A DNA stretch of 33,851 nt from Chlamydiota bacterium (GTDB lineage: Bacteria; Chlamydiota; Chlamydiia; Chlamydiales; JAAZZY01). The stretch is taken from NCBI GenBank assembly GCA_022601345.1, contig JAJACU010000024.1:1-33851 (forward strand), read 5' to 3'. Each line of letters begins with the position of its first letter. Position 1 is the stretch's first letter. A program made the position numbers and the translations under genes. Below the pieces are notes generated by a model, which was given only the letters and a program-made list of their open reading frames with translations, was not told the DNA's origin and searched no databases. Positions 32,388 through 33,851 of this stretch are shown one piece after another.

Positions 32388-32522
32388 TCTTTCAAAAAAG
32401 GTCTATACAGCTAAGCCTTATTTCTAGAGACAATCCTAAGAAAATTATGAATTATGCGCTAATGCGCTCAGGCCTCAGTAACAACTCAAATTTTTGAAAC
32501 TTTGTCGTCAATTTTAGCGCTG

Positions 32523-33722
32523 CTAATTCTGCTTACTAATAGAGAATTTGAAGTTTTCAAGCTGCGTTAGGTTTCCAAAACTTTCTGGCAGACTTTTGAG
32601 TTTATTCCAAAAAATGTACAATTTTTTAAGTTGCACCAGGTTTCCAAAATTTTCAGGTAGATCTTGGAGTTCATTACAAGAAATGCTCAATTCTTTAAGT
32701 TGAGCCAAGTTTCCAAAATTTTCTGGTAAAATTTGTAGCTTATTCCACTCAAGATGGAGCTCTGTAAGTTGCGTTAAGTTTCCAAAACTTTCTGGTAAAA
32801 TTTGTAGCTTATTCCAATCAAGATGAAGCTCTTTAAGTTGCGCCAAGTTTCCAAAATTTTCTGGTAAACTCTTGAGGTAATTACTTTTAAGATTCAACAC
32901 TGTTAGTTGGGCCAAGTTTCCAAAACTTTCAGGTAAAATTTGTAGCTTATTCCTTCTAAGATTGAGCTCTTTAAGTTGCGTCAAGTTTCCAAAACTTTCT
33001 GGTAAGATTTGGAGATTGGTCCATTTAAGATCGAGCTTTTTAAGTTGGGCCAAGTTTCCAAAACTTTCTGGCAAACTCTTGAGGGAGTAGTTACAATTAA
33101 GGTTCAGCTCTGTGAGTTGAGCTAAGTTTCCAAAACTTTCTGGTAAACTCCTGAGGTCATTACTATTAAGATTCAACACTGTGAGTTGGGCCAAGTTTCC
33201 AAAACTTTCTGGTAAGCTTTTAAGTTTATTGTCAGAGAGATTGAGCTCTTTAAGTTGCGTTAATTCTCCAAGGCATTGAGGCAGGGAAGTTAACCGCAGC
33301 CTTTTAAGGTTTAGAGATTTTGAATTTGATTTATAGGCATTCAAAATAAGATTACATGCTTTTAATCTATATTCATATTCAGGTTCATCTGAATTTATTT
33401 GATTTGCCCAAATCTCTAAGTTTTGTTTCATAAGTGTATCTAAAACAGCTCTAACAAGTTCTTCAACTCTATTATCAAGAGTTCCATCTGCTGCGTTATT
33501 TTTTATAGTTAATAGAATGAAATCCTTACTGTCACTTTTTATATGAACGGCATCACTCATTACTTGAGAAAAACTATTAGATGCAATATCTGTTAAAAAA
33601 GAGTCAGGAGCTTCTTGCTTAATCACAAAGCCTAAGTTAGTAGCTTTTGCTTTCTCTCGCTCATAACCAAAATTTAAATTAATGTTGAAATTTTGACATT
33701 CTTGAATAGATACTATAGACAT
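32523..33722 (-). CDS. Leucine-rich repeat protein (candidate secreted effector)
   Basis: The 399-aa protein has a ~135-residue helical N-terminal domain of unknown family, then from residue 147 eleven LRR units of 23 residues (one has 24) with consensus LPESFGNLAQLxxLxLxxN, x-L-x-[SI]. This is the L-P-x-x-[FIL]-x-x-L type seen in bacterial effector and plant intracellular LRR proteins. The last unit is cut short (ENFKFSISKQN), and there is no C-terminal catalytic domain such as the NEL ubiquitin ligase of IpaH/SspH. No signal peptide or membrane helix is present. AGGA sits about 12 bases and CAGGA three bases before the ATG. The repeats are nearly identical at DNA level. A host-protein binding role is inferred from the family. 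Confidence 0.88.
   Translation of the reverse strand: MSIVSIQECQNFNINLNFGYEREKAKATNLGFVIKQEAPDSFLTDIASNSFSQVMSDAVHIKSDSKDFILLTIKNNAADGTLDNRVEELVRAVLDTLMKQNLEIWANQINSDEPEYEYRLKACNLILNAYKSNSKSLNLKRLRLTSLPQCLGELTQLKELNLSDNKLKSLPESFGNLAQLTVLNLNSNDLRSLPESFGNLAQLTELNLNCNYSLKSLPESFGNLAQLKKLDLKWTNLQILPESFGNLTQLKELNLRRNKLQILPESFGNLAQLTVLNLKSNYLKSLPENFGNLAQLKELHLDWNKLQILPESFGNLTQLTELHLEWNKLQILPENFGNLAQLKELSISCNELQDLPENFGNLVQLKKLYIFWNKLKSLPESFGNLTQLENFKFSISKQN
32525..33285 (-). repeat. 69-bp tandem repeats encoding the LRR units
   Basis: About ten in-frame units spaced 69 bp apart (one 72) share blocks such as AAGTTTCCAAAACTTTCTGG (plus-strand reading) with only a few changes between copies, far more alike than needed for protein structure. 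Differences are concentrated at the solvent-facing positions of the repeats. Confidence 0.9.
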
Positions 33723-33811
33723 TCCTGAATCCTATTTAATAAATTAAAAGCATACGAAACTCTAATAGCTGATCCACTATTTGATTTAAAGGATTATGTG
33801 AAGTCGGGCAC

Positions 33812-33820
33812 ATTATAACA
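33812..33820 (-). promoter_or_regulatory. Extended -10 element upstream of the LRR gene
   Basis: On the minus strand TGTTATAAT is a perfect TATAAT with TGn extension, 90 bases before the LRR start codon. No clear -35 box is visible. It would give a leader of about 80 bases. Confidence 0.4.
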
Positions 33821-33851
33821 AAAACGACATATTGAATATAATATATATGAA

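Noticed and set aside
32525-33285. Regularly spaced repeats as a possible CRISPR array
   Set aside because: The repeats are in frame, 69 bp long without unique spacers, and encode a leucine-rich repeat protein.

Overview
The window looks like a chromosomal segment of a low-GC member of the phylum Chlamydiae, probably an environmental (amoeba- or arthropod-associated) lineage rather than a Chlamydia species. The main evidence is gene order. The minus-strand run rpmE-prfA-prmC-ffh-rpsP-trmD-rplS-rnhB, followed further on by gmk, a small omega-like gene and metG, is the order I know from Chlamydia trachomatis (CT022 to CT032). A short RodZ without a periplasmic domain next to RNase HIII, and a gatCAB operon, fit the same assignment. 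The accessory proteins (leucine-rich repeats, ankyrin repeats, PP2C-like phosphatase, two-helix membrane proteins) are of the kind found in intracellular bacteria that manipulate a eukaryotic host. No rRNA, tRNA, CRISPR array or intact mobile element was seen.

Layout: 1-332 is the end of a coiled-coil repeat protein cut by the window edge. 345-6263 (minus) is a tight operon: yicC, gmk, rpoZ-like, metG, dnaG and a DCC-family thiol protein. 6329-11049 is a lineage-specific block that separates two parts of what is one contiguous cluster in Chlamydia: a COG1950/YvlD-like membrane protein (minus), then a PP2C-like protein and three proteins with paired hydrophobic segments (plus). 11012-16537 (minus) is the translation and secretion operon rpmE to rnhB. 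16748-18364 holds a rhomboid-like membrane protein converging on tadA and a small conserved gene. 18390-18959 holds a broken alpha-acetolactate decarboxylase gene. 19118-21120 is a three-gene unit of unknown function behind a near-consensus promoter. 21177-22766 (minus) has a DUF368 polyprenyl-phosphate flippase and rodZ. 22863-25441 has rnhC and recN. 25423-25946 has a 63-aa gene and a truncated DUF4143-type ATPase behind a perfect palindrome. 26045-29265 is gatCAB. 29260-31228 has xerD and a divergent TagF-like glycosyl/glycerophosphotransferase. 31229-33722 is a decaying accessory zone: a gene with a premature stop, an ankyrin remnant and a leucine-rich repeat protein built from near-identical 69-bp units.

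Functionally, the housekeeping genes cover translation (metG, prfA, prmC, trmD, rplS, rpsP, rpmE, tadA, gatCAB), membrane targeting (ffh), replication and repair (dnaG, recN, rnhB, rnhC, xerD) and envelope or division (rodZ, DUF368, TagF-like). Between these conserved blocks sit candidate host-interaction genes and gene remnants. The most interesting leads are the block inserted between rnhB and yicC/gmk, the protein with an N-terminal myristoylation-like motif at 19118, the homogenised LRR array and the set of decaying genes. I do not see a clear novel multi-gene defence or biosynthetic system.
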